A DNA stretch of 43,442 nucleotides from CAZACZ01 sp964483695 (GCA_964483695.1 CAZACZ010000017.1:1-43442); one strand, 5' to 3'. Numbered from the stretch's first letter, positions 32,642 through 41,399 are shown. Notes: generated by a model not told the origin, from the letters alone. Translations and numbers: made by a program.

Positions 32642-34210
32642 TCAGTCGGCCTTGGTGACCGAGTGCAGGCTCACCGAGCTGTACCCGAGCGGGCTCATGA
32701 CGAAGCCGTCGATGTTCGAGCGCAGCGCGTTGAGGGTGCGGTTCGACGCGAACGGGATCGAGGCAGCCGCTTCGGCGACGTTGTCGACGACCTGCGCGTA
32801 GAGGCTGGCGCGCGTGGCCGGGTCGGCGATCTGACGCGCCTGCTGCAGCAGGTCACGCGTCTCCGGGCTGTCCCAACCGAGGTCGGTCACGGCCGACGGG
32901 CCGAAGAACGTCAGCAGGAAGTTGTCCGGGTCGGCGTAGTCGGCGTTCCAGCCCAGCATGTACATGGGGAACTTGCCGGTCTGGTAGTCCGCCAGGTACG
33001 TCGTCCAGTCTTCCGTCATCAGCTCGGCCTGGATGCCGACATCGGCCAGGTAGGTGGCGACGGTCTCGGCGATCGGCTGCGGAGCCGGGAAGTACGGGCG
33101 GCTGACGGGCATGTACCAGAACTCGGTCTGGAAGCCGTCGGGGTAGCCGGCCTCGGCCAGCAGCTCGCGGGCACGCTCCGGGTCGTAGGTGTACGGCCAC
33201 GGTTCGCCGTGCCCGAACATCACCGGCGGGAGGTGATCCTGCGCGGTGACGCCGAGGCCGCCGTAGAACGCGTCGATGATGGCGTCACGGTCGATGGCGT
33301 GGGCCACGGCCTGGCGGACGCGCACGTCCTCGAACGGGCTGTTGGCCTGGTGGATGGCGATGTAGCCGACGGTCAGCTCGGCGTCGGCGATGGCGACCTG
33401 AAGGTTCGGGTCGTTCTCGACCGTGGCCAGGTCGTCGGCGGAGAGCAGCACGGCGATGTCGATGGTGCCGGCCTGCAGCTCGGCCAAACGGGCGGTGGGC
33501 TCGGAGATGCCGCGGAAGATCACGCGCTCGACCTTGGCGGGGCCCTGCCAGTAGTCGTCGTTGCGATCGAGGACGACGCGTTCGCCTTCGGTCCACTCGA
33601 CGAACTTGAAGGGGCCGGTGCCGACGGAGCCCACACCCGGGGTGCCGTACGCCACGCCGGCCGCCATCACGGCGGTGGGGCTGTCGATCTGGAAGTAGTT
33701 GGCCGCCAGCAGCGCGGGCAGGAACGGCGCCGGCTGCGTCAGGCGGAACTGCACGCCGTACTCGCCGGTGACGACGACCTCTGCGAGCAGGTTGCCCTCA
33801 CCCAGCGGGCCGCCGAACACCCAACCCCACGGCACGTAGGTCTTGCCTTCCGCGCGGCCGGAGTACGGGTGGTTGGGGTCGTTCCAACGGTCGAAGTTGA
33901 ACTTCACGGCTTCGGCGTTGAACGGGGTGCCGTCGTGGAAGCTGACGCCTTGGCGCAGCTCGAAGTCCCACACGGTGCCGTCTTCGTTCGAGCTCCACGC
34001 CGTGGCGAGGGCCGGAACGAGGTCGGTGGCGCCCGGCGCGAACTCGATCAGGCGCTCGGTGATCTGGCCGCTGACGACCAGCGAGTTGCCGTCTTGCGAG
34101 TCGGCGGAATCGAGCGAGGACGGGAACCCGCTGATCCCGTAGACGAGCGTCTGGGCGCTCGCGAGCCCGAACGCCAAGAGGATGGAGAGAGCGAGGATGA
34201 GTCTCTTCAT
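32642..34210 (-). CDS. dppA: Peptide/solute-binding protein of family 5 (DppA/OppA-like)
   Basis: The 522-residue exported receptor of the ABC importer has a signal peptide (MKRLILALSILLAFGLASA, cleavage before QT). The family-5 markers are LVPALATAWSSNEDGTVWDF, LRQGVSFHDGTPFNAEAVKF, GTGPFKFVEWTEGERV, VRQAVAHAIDRDAII and DYADPDNFLLTFFG. The length is typical. The ATG at 34210 with GGGAGG eight bases upstream fixes the start, although the frame is open further upstream. No lipobox is present, so it is predicted to be soluble in the periplasm. Ligand unknown: di- or oligopeptides are most common, but family members bind nickel, glutathione and sugars. A weak promoter (TTGGAC at 34283-34278) may lie upstream. 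Confidence 0.94.
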   Translation of the reverse strand: MKRLILALSILLAFGLASAQTLVYGISGFPSSLDSADSQDGNSLVVSGQITERLIEFAPGATDLVPALATAWSSNEDGTVWDFELRQGVSFHDGTPFNAEAVKFNFDRWNDPNHPYSGRAEGKTYVPWGWVFGGPLGEGNLLAEVVVTGEYGVQFRLTQPAPFLPALLAANYFQIDSPTAVMAAGVAYGTPGVGSVGTGPFKFVEWTEGERVVLDRNDDYWQGPAKVERVIFRGISEPTARLAELQAGTIDIAVLLSADDLATVENDPNLQVAIADAELTVGYIAIHQANSPFEDVRVRQAVAHAIDRDAIIDAFYGGLGVTAQDHLPPVMFGHGEPWPYTYDPERARELLAEAGYPDGFQTEFWYMPVSRPYFPAPQPIAETVATYLADVGIQAELMTEDWTTYLADYQTGKFPMYMLGWNADYADPDNFLLTFFGPSAVTDLGWDSPETRDLLQQARQIADPATRASLYAQVVDNVAEAAASIPFASNRTLNALRSNIDGFVMSPLGYSSVSLHSVTKAD

Positions 34211-34354
34211 GGCACCTCCCAGTGCGATGTGCGAGCCGCCCGAACGAACGTGGCATTTCTCACGAAGGCGGCTCGTGGTCCAATTCCCGATGCTAGCACG
34301 CGGCCGCATCGAGGTGGTCCCGTTCTGCGCCTTGCAGGACGGTCTTCCTCCGGA

Positions 34355-35044
34355 TCAGCGCGGGGAAGCGGACGCCGTGGGCGCCACCAGCCGACCCTCG
34401 ACCAAGCGCACGTGCCGCACGCGATCGCCGATCAACTCCTCGTCGTGCGTCACCAGCACGACCGCGCTACGCTCCTCGGCGGCGAGCTCGAGGAGGAGGT
34501 CGAAGACCTCGCGGGCGCGCGCGCGGTCGAGCGAGCCCGTCGGCTCGTCGGCCAGCAGGATGGGCGGCCGCAGCGCCAGCGCGCGGGCAACGGCGGCACG
34601 TTGGCGCTCGCCGCCCGACGCTTGCGCCGGGGTGGCGTGCATCCGATGCGCCAGCCCGACCCGCTCGAGCAGCGCCGTGGCGCGGGCCTCGTCCAGCGCT
34701 CCGACGATGCGCCCCGGCAGCATGACGTTCTCGAGCAGGCTCAAGTCGGACAGCAGGTAGTGGTTCTGGAACACCAGCCCCACGGTGCGCGCGCGGCGTT
34801 CGGCCAACTCGGCGGGCCGGTGCCGGTGCACGGGGAAGTCGCCCCAGGTGATCTCGCCGGCGTCCGGCCGGTCGAGGCCCGCCAACAGGTGCAGCAGGGT
34901 GCTCTTCCCCGACCCGCTCGGGCCGAGCACCGCCAGCACCTCGCCGGCCGCCACCCGCAAGGTCACGCCGGCGAGCACTTCGAGGTCGCCGGCGGGGCCG
35001 CGGTAGCGGCGATATAGCCCTTCGCACGCGAGCACGGGCGTCAC
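34355..35044 (-). CDS. ABC transporter ATP-binding protein, LolD/MacB-like (orphan)
   Basis: The 229-residue ATPase has Walker A GPSGSGKST (41-49), Q-loop Gln93, signature SGGERQ (143-148), Walker B ILLADEPTG (Asp166-Glu167) and switch His200. The VFQNHYLL and DEPTGSLD motifs place it in the LolD/FtsE/MacB group, which works with FtsX-like permeases in lipoprotein release or mechanotransmission. No FtsX-domain permease is adjacent, so its partner is elsewhere. The start is a GTG at 35044, six bases after a TATAGT -10 box and with no ribosome site, so a leaderless transcript is predicted. The longer upstream frame overlaps the crp-like gene and is rejected. Confidence 0.9.
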   Translation of the reverse strand: MTPVLACEGLYRRYRGPAGDLEVLAGVTLRVAAGEVLAVLGPSGSGKSTLLHLLAGLDRPDAGEITWGDFPVHRHRPAELAERRARTVGLVFQNHYLLSDLSLLENVMLPGRIVGALDEARATALLERVGLAHRMHATPAQASGGERQRAAVARALALRPPILLADEPTGSLDRARAREVFDLLLELAAEERSAVVLVTHDEELIGDRVRHVRLVEGRLVAPTASASPR

Positions 35045-35050
35045 AGGGTT

Positions 35051-35056
35051 ACTATA
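35051..35056 (-). promoter_or_regulatory. -10 box for a leaderless LolD-like transcript
   Basis: On the minus strand TATAGT (5/6 to consensus) ends six bases before the GTG start at 35044. A weak -35-like TCGGAC lies 16 bases upstream. On the plus strand the same place reads TACTAT (35050-35055), which could serve the divergent Crp-like gene. Confidence 0.6.
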
Positions 35057-35194
35057 CGGGCCGAAGAGCAGTGTCCGACGCAAGCGCGGCCAGCGGCCAT
35101 GCACGAGCGACGTGCAGGCGCGGCGCGGTGCAGCGCTCCGGACAGCGTCCTTCGCCGAGCACGGACCCCGCGAACGGACCATGGAGGCCCGAAC

Positions 35195-35902
35195 GTGACC
35201 ACGGACGAGAACCAAGCCGACCTGCGGGCGCTGCTGAAGCGTGTCCCGTTGCTTCAGAACGCTCCGGAGCGGGCCCTCGACATCGCCGCCGCTGCGGTGC
35301 GCAAGCGCGTGTACGAGCCGAACACCACCGTGTTCCAGGAAGGCGACAAGGGCGAGGCGCTGTACATCCTCGCGCGCGGCTTGGTGAAGCTGTCGAAGGT
35401 CGACCTCGGGGGGCACGAGAAGACGCTCGCCATCCTGCAACCCCCGGAGTTCTTCGGGGAGATGGCGCTCCTCGGCGAGAGCACCCGCAGCGCCACCGCC
35501 GTGACGCTCGGCGAGGTGCATGCGTACTTGCTCTTCAACGACGACTTCCGCCGGCTCATCTCGGACTACCCGGCCATCAGCCTGAACCTGACCGCCACCC
35601 TGGCCGCGCGCCTGCGCGGCATGGACGACGAGTCGCAGATCCTGTCCTACAAGGACGCCCAGGGCCGAGTGGCGTACGTGCTGCTGCGCCTCTACCGCGG
35701 CGGCGTCGTCGACCTCGAGGAGGAGCGCGCGCTGGTGCGCCTCACTCACCAGGAGCTCGCGAACCTCGCCGGCACCTCGCGCGAGACGGTCACGCGCGCG
35801 TTGAAGGCGTTGGAGGGCGAGGGCGTCATCGAGACGCGCCCGAAGGAAGTGTTCATCACCGATCCCGAAGGGCTCGAGGAGATCCTGCACGGCATCCGTT
35901 GA
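35195..35902 (+). CDS. Crp/Fnr-family transcriptional regulator
   Basis: The 235-residue regulator has an N-terminal cyclic-nucleotide-binding-type beta barrel (about 15-130) with FQEGDKGEALYILARGLVKL and PPEFFGEMALLGESTRSATA, where the phosphate-binding-cassette residues GEMALL and R-S-A are kept. A dimerisation helix (LNLTATLAARLRGMD) and a C-terminal HTH (LTHQELANLAGTSRETVTRA, about 182-201) follow. The R-S-A pattern is compatible with cAMP binding; no Fnr-type N-terminal cysteines are present. The GTG at 35195 has a GGAGG site seven bases away. It is divergent from the LolD-like ATPase with 150 bases between. Its targets are unknown. Confidence 0.92.
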   Translation: MTTDENQADLRALLKRVPLLQNAPERALDIAAAAVRKRVYEPNTTVFQEGDKGEALYILARGLVKLSKVDLGGHEKTLAILQPPEFFGEMALLGESTRSATAVTLGEVHAYLLFNDDFRRLISDYPAISLNLTATLAARLRGMDDESQILSYKDAQGRVAYVLLRLYRGGVVDLEEERALVRLTHQELANLAGTSRETVTRALKALEGEGVIETRPKEVFITDPEGLEEILHGIR

Positions 35903-35999
35903 GGCTCCGCGCCTTCGATGCTCGCTGAGGTCGGGCGCAGCGTCCGGCCGAGGCGGCGGGTTCACGCCGCGACGCCGGCTTCACGCCTGGACCGCGAGT

Positions 36000-36614
36000 T
36001 CAGGCGGTGGCAGCGAGGCGGCGCGCCAGGCGCGCCTCCAGCAGAGGGCGCAACTGCGGCCAGTCGAGGTCGGTGATGGCGAAGACCATCGAGTCGCGCA
36101 CGTAGCCGTCCTTGGCCACCATGTGCCTGCGCAGCACCCCTTCGTAGCGCGCCCCGAGCGCGCGGATGGCGCGCTGCGAGCGCAGGTTGCGGGTGTCGGT
36201 GTGGATCTGCACGCGGTGCAGCAGCAGCGTTTCGAACGCGAAGCCGAGCAGCAACAGCTTGGACTCGACGTTGACGCCGGTGTTGAAGACGCTAGGGTCG
36301 AACCAGGTGAACCCCAGTTCGCAGCGGCGGTGGCGCGCGTCGATCTCGGTGAGGCGGCTGGCGCCGAGCACGCGGCCGTCGTGGGTGGTCACGGTGACCG
36401 GGTGCGCGCGCCCGGCTGCGCGATCGGCGTGCGCGGTCGCGAAGTACCGTTCGGCCTGCTCGGGCGTGGCCGGCGTCGAGGTGAGGCGGTACTGATCGAC
36501 GTTGGCGAAGGCGATGGCGGTGAGCGCCGGCACGTGCTCCGGCGTCAGCGGCACGAGCCGGATGAGCCGGCCCTCCAGCACCGTGTCGGTCGGGAGCGCT
36601 GCACCTAGGTCCAT
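36000..36614 (-). CDS. GNAT-family N-acetyltransferase (RimJ/RimL type)
   Basis: The 204-residue cytosolic protein has the GNAT fold of the RimJ/RimL group (Acetyltransf_3): LEGRLIRLVPLTPEHVPALT at the N-terminus, VLGASRLTEIDARHRRCELGFTWF in the middle, SKLLLLGFAFETLLLHRVQI for the acetyl-CoA-binding helix, and the hallmark RNLRSQRAIRALGARYEGVLRRH near the end. It probably acetylates an N-terminal amine or a small molecule; the substrate is not predictable. The ATG at 36614 gives the natural N-terminus and follows a TAGCAT -10 box by eight bases without a ribosome site. It lies 46 bases after the histidine phosphatase on the same strand. Confidence 0.88.
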   Translation of the reverse strand: MDLGAALPTDTVLEGRLIRLVPLTPEHVPALTAIAFANVDQYRLTSTPATPEQAERYFATAHADRAAGRAHPVTVTTHDGRVLGASRLTEIDARHRRCELGFTWFDPSVFNTGVNVESKLLLLGFAFETLLLHRVQIHTDTRNLRSQRAIRALGARYEGVLRRHMVAKDGYVRDSMVFAITDLDWPQLRPLLEARLARRLAATA

Positions 36615-36622
36615 GGGTACGG

Positions 36623-36628
36623 ATGCTA
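36623..36628 (-). promoter_or_regulatory. -10 box for a near-leaderless GNAT transcript
   Basis: TAGCAT on the minus strand ends eight bases before the ATG, predicting a leader of zero to two bases. Confidence 0.4.
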
Positions 36629-36660
36629 CACCCGCGGCGGGCGTGCCGCTCGGGCCCCGT

Positions 36661-37233
36661 TCAACGCCGCTGGGCCACGCCGTTGCCGCTGCCGATGGCC
36701 GGGAAGGCATCGACGTCGAGGTCGAACGGCACGATCTCGGCGTGATCCACCAAACGCTGCACGCCGACGATGCTGCCGATCACCACGCCGTGCGTCACCA
36801 CCACCAGGGTGGAGAACCGACGGTAGCGCTTCAGCACGTTGAGCACCCGCAGCCGCACCTCGTCGAGCGTCTCCCAGGGGGACTCCTCCCCCGCCGGTAC
36901 GACCCCACCGAAGGTGCGCTTGGCCTCCTCCAGGTGGCGATCGTCGAAGTCGGCCAAGGGGTCCTTCTGCGGCAGCCACTCGTGAAGGTCGTACTCGACG
37001 AAGAGCGGCTTGTTGATGGCGCGGCTCAAGAGCGCCGCCGACTCGAGCGCACGGGTGAAGGTGCTGCAGAGGATGGCGTCGGCTTCCTGCAGTCGGAAGT
37101 CGCGGGCGATGGTGTCGATCTGCAGACGACCGAGCGGCGTGAGCGGGGCGAAGTCCTTCGCCCAGCCGCGGGCTCCGCGCGCTTCCACCAGGCCCCAGTC
37201 GGTCTCGCCGTGGCGGATGAAGTACAGCTTCAC
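36661..37233 (-). CDS. Histidine phosphatase family protein (phosphoglycerate-mutase-like)
   Basis: The 190-residue cytosolic protein starts with the RHG signature YFIRHGETDW, where His8 is the phospho-acceptor. CSTFTRALESAALLSRAI supplies the second arginine, and VVVTHGVVIGSIV gives the second catalytic histidine. This is branch 1 of the histidine phosphatase superfamily. I chose the GTG at 37233 because the family motif begins two residues later and a GAGGT site lies upstream; the frame is open to 37371 but the extra 46 residues are basic and unlike the family. A -10-like TAGCGT lies near 37370. Substrate unknown. Confidence 0.88.
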   Translation of the reverse strand: MKLYFIRHGETDWGLVEARGARGWAKDFAPLTPLGRLQIDTIARDFRLQEADAILCSTFTRALESAALLSRAINKPLFVEYDLHEWLPQKDPLADFDDRHLEEAKRTFGGVVPAGEESPWETLDEVRLRVLNVLKRYRRFSTLVVVTHGVVIGSIVGVQRLVDHAEIVPFDLDVDAFPAIGSGNGVAQRR

Positions 37234-37452
37234 GTCGCGGACCTCGAGAGGCCCGGACGGAGGTGGCAGGGTCGGATCGAAGCTCGCATGCAGGTCCACG
37301 CACGCCCGGCGCCGCTCGCGTAGTGCCGTGGTATCTGCGGTACGAGCGCGGCGAAGCGTGACACGCATCACGCTAGCAGCGCACGCGCGAGCGGGCTGTC
37401 TGTTTGTTCATTCGCGCCCCGGGCGAGCGGCGGGAAGCGCGCCCGGCACGAG

Positions 37453-37458
37453 TAGAAT
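37453..37458 (+). promoter_or_regulatory. -10 box for the proline-catabolic genes
   Basis: TAGAAT (5/6 match) ends ten bases before the proline dehydrogenase ATG at 37469, predicting a leader of three to four bases. No ribosome site and no -35 box are evident. Confidence 0.45.
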
Positions 37459-37468
37459 GGTCGTACGC

Positions 37469-38398
37469 ATGGACGCTTCCACGCTCTACCGAAACGTGTT
37501 GCTGCGCACGGCAGCTTCCCCCTTCGTCCGCGGGTTCGTCACCCGCTACGGCTGGCGCATGGGAGTGGCGCGCTTCGTCGCCGGGGAGTCGATCGAGGCG
37601 GCGCTGCCTGCCCTGCAGCGCATCGAGGCGAGCGGCAAACGCGTGGTGCTCGATCAGCTGGGCGAGTTCACCGCTACCGCGGAAGCGGCCAGGGCCATCG
37701 CTCAGAAGGTGCAGCACGCCGTACGCACCGCCGCCGACGGCGGCATCGAGCCGTACCTCAGCGTCAAGCCGACGCAGCTCGGACTGGCGATCGACGAGGA
37801 CCTGGCGTTCGAGCTGGCCAGCGCCGTGGCGGAGGCGGTGCGCGCGGTATCCGGCCACGTGTGCCTCGACATGGAGAACGTTCCCCACGTCGACGCCACC
37901 TTGCGGCTCTACGAACGCCTCCACGCCGCGGGCCACGACCACGTGTCCACCGTGCTGCAAGCGTACCTGCACCGCACGCCGGACGACCTCGAGCGCGTGA
38001 TGGCGGTCGCTCCCACCAACCAACTCCGGATGGTGAAGGGGGCGTACCGCGAGCCGCCCGAGGCGGCGCTGCAGGACAAGGCCGCCATCGACGCCAGGTT
38101 CCGCAAGCTCACCTACCGCGCCTTCGAGGGCGGCATGAAGGTGAACCTCGCCACCCACGACGACCGCTTGCTGGCCGAGTTGCTCGCGTACGCCCAGGGC
38201 GCAGGGCTGGGCCCGGACCGCTACGAGGTGCAGATGCTCTACGGCGTGCGGCCCGCCTACCAGGACCGCCTCGCTACCGAGGGGCACGCCGTGCGCGTCT
38301 ACGTGCCGTTCGGCTCGGACTGGTACGGCTACTTCAGCCGTCGCCTGGCCGAGCGCCCCGCCAACCTCGCTCTCGTGGTGCGCGGCATGTTCGGTTGA
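37469..38398 (+). CDS. Proline dehydrogenase (monofunctional PRODH)
   Basis: PRODH oxidises proline to pyrroline-5-carboxylate with FAD and passes electrons to the quinone pool. The 309-residue protein is the short monofunctional type of Thermus and Deinococcus (about 305 residues). Conserved segments are LDQLGEFTATAEAARA, YLSVKPTQLGLAID, VCLDMENVPHVDATL, VLQAYLHRTPDDL, MVKGAYREPPEAAL, the LATHDDRLLAELL strand, and the C-terminal EVQMLYGVRPAYQDRL and YVPFGSDWYGYFSRRLAERP, which carries the substrate-binding arginines. The ATG at 37469 follows a -10 box closely; an in-frame ATG four codons earlier overlaps that box and is unlikely. The P5C dehydrogenase follows 34 bases later, completing proline to glutamate. 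Confidence 0.95.
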   Translation: MDASTLYRNVLLRTAASPFVRGFVTRYGWRMGVARFVAGESIEAALPALQRIEASGKRVVLDQLGEFTATAEAARAIAQKVQHAVRTAADGGIEPYLSVKPTQLGLAIDEDLAFELASAVAEAVRAVSGHVCLDMENVPHVDATLRLYERLHAAGHDHVSTVLQAYLHRTPDDLERVMAVAPTNQLRMVKGAYREPPEAALQDKAAIDARFRKLTYRAFEGGMKVNLATHDDRLLAELLAYAQGAGLGPDRYEVQMLYGVRPAYQDRLATEGHAVRVYVPFGSDWYGYFSRRLAERPANLALVVRGMFG

Positions 38399-38432
38399 AC
38401 CTGCCGCGGCGCTGCCGGAAAGGACGAACCGC

Positions 38433-39986
38433 ATGTACTTCGAGCCGTACCGGAACGAACCGTACGCCGACTTCAAGGACCCCATCACGCTGGACCGCTT
38501 CCAAGCGGTGCTGCAGCGCGTGCTGGGCCAGCTGGGGCGCACCTACCCGTTGATCATCGGCGGGGAGGCGGTCGACACGCCCGAGCACCTCGCGTCGCTG
38601 GACCCGAGCCGACCCGAGCGGGTGGTGGGGCACGCCGCCAAAGGCAAGGCGGCCCACATCGAGCAGGCGTTCGACGCGGCGTACCGCGCGTACGACGCTT
38701 GGTCGGCGCTCCCCATGGAGCACCGGGCGCGTCTGCTGGTCAAGCTGGCGGCCGTGATGCGCCGTCGCCGCGAGGAGCTGGCGGCGTGGGAGGTGGTCGA
38801 GGCCGGCAAGAACTACCTCGAAGCCATCGCCGACGTGGCCGAAGCGATCGACTTCTGCGAGTACTACGCCCGCGAGTCGATCCAGTACGCTTCGCCGGCC
38901 GTCACCTACGACTACCCAGGCGAAGAGAACACCAGCTTCTACCAGGCGATGGGCGTCGGCGTCGTCATCCCACCATGGAACTTCCTGCTGGCCATCCTGG
39001 TGGGCACCGCCGTCGCGCCGGTGGTGGTGGGCAACACCGTCATCGTGAAGCCGTCGCCGTCCACCCCGATCATCGCCGCGAAGTTCCTGGAGTGCGTCGC
39101 CGAGGCGGGCTTCCCACCCGGCGTGATCAACCTGCTCACCGGCGACGACGCCGACCTGGGCGACGCGCTGGTCGATCACCCGCGCACGCGCTTCGTCAAC
39201 TTCACCGGCTCGGTCGCTACCGGCCTGCGCATCCACGAGCGCGCCGCTAAGGTGCAGCCCGGCCAGAAGTGGCTCAAGCGCGTGTTCCTCGAGATGGGCG
39301 GCAAGGACGCGTTGATCGTCGACGAGACGGCCGACGTCGACATGGCGGTGGCGGCGGCGGTGGCCAGCGGCTTCGGCTTCCAAGGTCAGAAGTGCTCGGC
39401 CATGAGCCGCTTGATCGTGGTCGACGAGGTGTACGACGAGGTGCTACGGCGCTTCGTCGAAACCACCGAGCGCCTGTCGGTAGGACCCGCCGACGAGAAC
39501 CATGACGTCTGCGCGGTGATCAACCAACGCCAGTACGACAAGATCCTCGCCTACATCGAGACCGGCAAGGCCGAGGCGCGCTTGGCAGCGGGCGGAGGCC
39601 CGGCCAAGGGCGCCGGCAGCGGCTGGTTCGTGAAACCCACCGTGTTCGCCGACGTGCCGCCCGACGCCACCATCGCGCGCGAGGAGATCTTCGGGCCGGT
39701 GGTGTCCGTCCTCCGGGCGCGCGACTTCGACCACGCCCTCGAGATCGCCAACGGCACCATGTACGCCCTCACCGGCGGCGTCATCAGCCGCGACCGCGCC
39801 CGTCTGGAACGCGCGCGCCGCGAGTTCCGCGCCGGCAACCTCTACCTCAACCGCAAGATCACCGGCGCGTTGGTCGGGGTGCAGCCGTTCGGCGGATTCG
39901 ACATGTCGGGCTCGAACGCCAAGGCGGGCGGGCCGGACTACCTGCGCGGGTTCCTGGAGATGAAGACGGTGACCGAGCGGTTCTAG
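38433..39986 (+). CDS. pruA: L-glutamate gamma-semialdehyde (P5C) dehydrogenase
   Basis: This NAD-dependent aldehyde dehydrogenase converts P5C/glutamate semialdehyde to glutamate, the second step of proline catabolism. The 517-residue length matches the RocA/PruA type. Signatures are the N-terminal YFEPYRNEPYADFKD, NAD site PPWNFLLAILVGTAVAPVVV, VKPSPSTPIIAAKF and FTGSVATGLRI, the general base in FLEMGGKDALIVD, and the nucleophile Cys in GFQGQKCSAMSR. Further along are EEIFGPVVSVLRARD and the C-terminal GVQPFGGFDMSGSNAKAGGPDYL. The ATG at 38433 has a GGAAAGGA site. Its product glutamate links to gltB earlier in the window. Confidence 0.97.
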   Translation: MYFEPYRNEPYADFKDPITLDRFQAVLQRVLGQLGRTYPLIIGGEAVDTPEHLASLDPSRPERVVGHAAKGKAAHIEQAFDAAYRAYDAWSALPMEHRARLLVKLAAVMRRRREELAAWEVVEAGKNYLEAIADVAEAIDFCEYYARESIQYASPAVTYDYPGEENTSFYQAMGVGVVIPPWNFLLAILVGTAVAPVVVGNTVIVKPSPSTPIIAAKFLECVAEAGFPPGVINLLTGDDADLGDALVDHPRTRFVNFTGSVATGLRIHERAAKVQPGQKWLKRVFLEMGGKDALIVDETADVDMAVAAAVASGFGFQGQKCSAMSRLIVVDEVYDEVLRRFVETTERLSVGPADENHDVCAVINQRQYDKILAYIETGKAEARLAAGGGPAKGAGSGWFVKPTVFADVPPDATIAREEIFGPVVSVLRARDFDHALEIANGTMYALTGGVISRDRARLERARREFRAGNLYLNRKITGALVGVQPFGGFDMSGSNAKAGGPDYLRGFLEMKTVTERF

Positions 39987-40020
39987 GCGCCGCAGTTCGG
40001 TGACGGGTTCTGGGTAACCG

Positions 40021-41307
40021 TCAAGGAGTCACGAGCAACCTGCCGACCTCGGAGGTGTCCTCGTAGGCGCCCCCTTCCCACCCTGCCGCCGCGTAGAGGT
40101 GGCCCGTGGCGGGGTCCAGTGCGTGGGCGAAGGTGCGTCTGGCTTCGAGCAAGGGATCCGTGTACATCCAGGTGCCGCTGGTACCCTTGGATAGATCGTA
40201 GGCCTCGACCGTGAGGTGCTGCGAGGCCCATCCGCCACCGCCCACGAACAGGGTGGTCCCGTCGGACCACACGCCGGCGGCGGCCCTAGCGGTTTGCAGC
40301 GATGGGTACGCGCGCCATTCGTCCGCCGCAGGCGTGTACTCCCAGACGGCAGCGCTGTCGGTCACACCTGGGCTCCCGAAGCCGGTGACGAATATGCGAT
40401 CCCCTACCGCCACCGAGCCGCCGTACGAGATGGCCGACGGCATGGTCGCCAAGGTGGTCACCCAACGGCTCCCCGGTGGGAGGCTCGGCTCGTAGAGCCA
40501 CGTCGTGTTCGCACCGGTACCGTTGGTTCCGCCTCCGAAGAGGTAGATCCTCCCCGCGAGGGTGGCGCAGGTGTGCGCGTACCTCGACTCCGGAAGCTCG
40601 GCTGCTGCGTTCACACTCCACGTTCCCGTCACGAGATCCAGGACCTGCGTCGTGGTCGGACCATCCGTACCCGAGTAGCCGCCGGGAACGTAGACCTCGT
40701 CGCCCAGGACGGCGGCGCAGATGTTGGAAACGCCGGTCGGCATCGTGTCCGGAAGGACGGTCCAGGTGGCCGTTGCCGGATCGAAGACCTGGACGAGACC
40801 GTCGCGCGCTCCACCCGCGGCCTCGCCACCGATCACATAGAAGCGGCCGCCCCAGAAGACCCCCGCCGGGCGGGACACCGGCGTGGGGATCGACGCCAGT
40901 TGCGTCCAAGGGTCCGTCACGAACACCGAGACGGTCGCCGCATCGCTACCACCGGTGTTGGAGGCGCCATAGGCGAAGGTGTCGGTTCCGGTGAAGGCGG
41001 CGGCGGGAGCGTACTGGAACGCGCCGTTCGCTTGTACGGTCACCGTGCCGTTCTCCGCCGTGGCGGTGGGCAGCCCGACGTTGGCATCGTTCCCGTTCAC
41101 CGCGGAGACGGTGGCAGACTCGGCCACGTCGTTCGCCAGCAGGCCCGGTCCGGCTACGCTGAGCGCGCCGTCCGAGCGGACGTCGTAGTGGTCATCGTTC
41201 GCCTGGGGCGCCGGTGGGATCGACGGACCCTGCGTGCAGGCACCGAGGACCACCCCCAAGACGGTCAGCGCGAGCGGCAAGGCGTTCCGGTGCACGAACC
41301 TGGTCAT
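40021..41307 (-). CDS. Kelch-repeat lipoprotein with N-terminal cadherin-like domain
   Basis: The 428-residue exported lipoprotein has a basic n-region and lipobox VVLGAC, with lipidation at Cys24. Residues about 35-130 resemble a bacterial cadherin-like/Ig (VCBS-type) repeat: ANDDHYDVRSDG, LLANDVAESATV and GTDTFAYGASNTGG. The rest is a six-bladed kelch propeller, each blade carrying a GG pair and a spaced Tyr/Trp: FYVIGGEAAGG, VYVPGGYSGTDG, IYLFGGGTNGTG, FVTGFGSP, LFVGGGGW and LYAAAGWEGG. It is predicted to be surface-anchored and to bind a ligand or partner. Codon use is somewhat less GC-rich than its neighbours. The ATG at 41307 has a GGGGAGGA site. The long upstream reading frame is a shadow of the hemolysin III-like gene. 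Function unknown. Confidence 0.85.
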   Translation of the reverse strand: MTRFVHRNALPLALTVLGVVLGACTQGPSIPPAPQANDDHYDVRSDGALSVAGPGLLANDVAESATVSAVNGNDANVGLPTATAENGTVTVQANGAFQYAPAAAFTGTDTFAYGASNTGGSDAATVSVFVTDPWTQLASIPTPVSRPAGVFWGGRFYVIGGEAAGGARDGLVQVFDPATATWTVLPDTMPTGVSNICAAVLGDEVYVPGGYSGTDGPTTTQVLDLVTGTWSVNAAAELPESRYAHTCATLAGRIYLFGGGTNGTGANTTWLYEPSLPPGSRWVTTLATMPSAISYGGSVAVGDRIFVTGFGSPGVTDSAAVWEYTPAADEWRAYPSLQTARAAAGVWSDGTTLFVGGGGWASQHLTVEAYDLSKGTSGTWMYTDPLLEARRTFAHALDPATGHLYAAAGWEGGAYEDTSEVGRLLVTP

Positions 41308-41399
41308 GAATGTCCTCCCCGTGCGTCGTCCTCGAGTTGGCGGAGCAGCACTTCGGCGGCGCGCGCTCCATGCGGCGTAGCGTGTTCGCGGTCGGCACC

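Noticed and set aside
35940..36000. Possible terminator between crp-like and GNAT genes (two TTCACGCC copies)
   Set aside because: The copies are direct, not inverted, repeats and no stable stem with U-tract can be drawn by eye.
37234..37371. 46-residue N-terminal extension of the histidine phosphatase
   Set aside because: The RHG motif normally starts within the first ten residues. The extension is Arg-rich, and a GAGGT-supported GTG exists at 37233.
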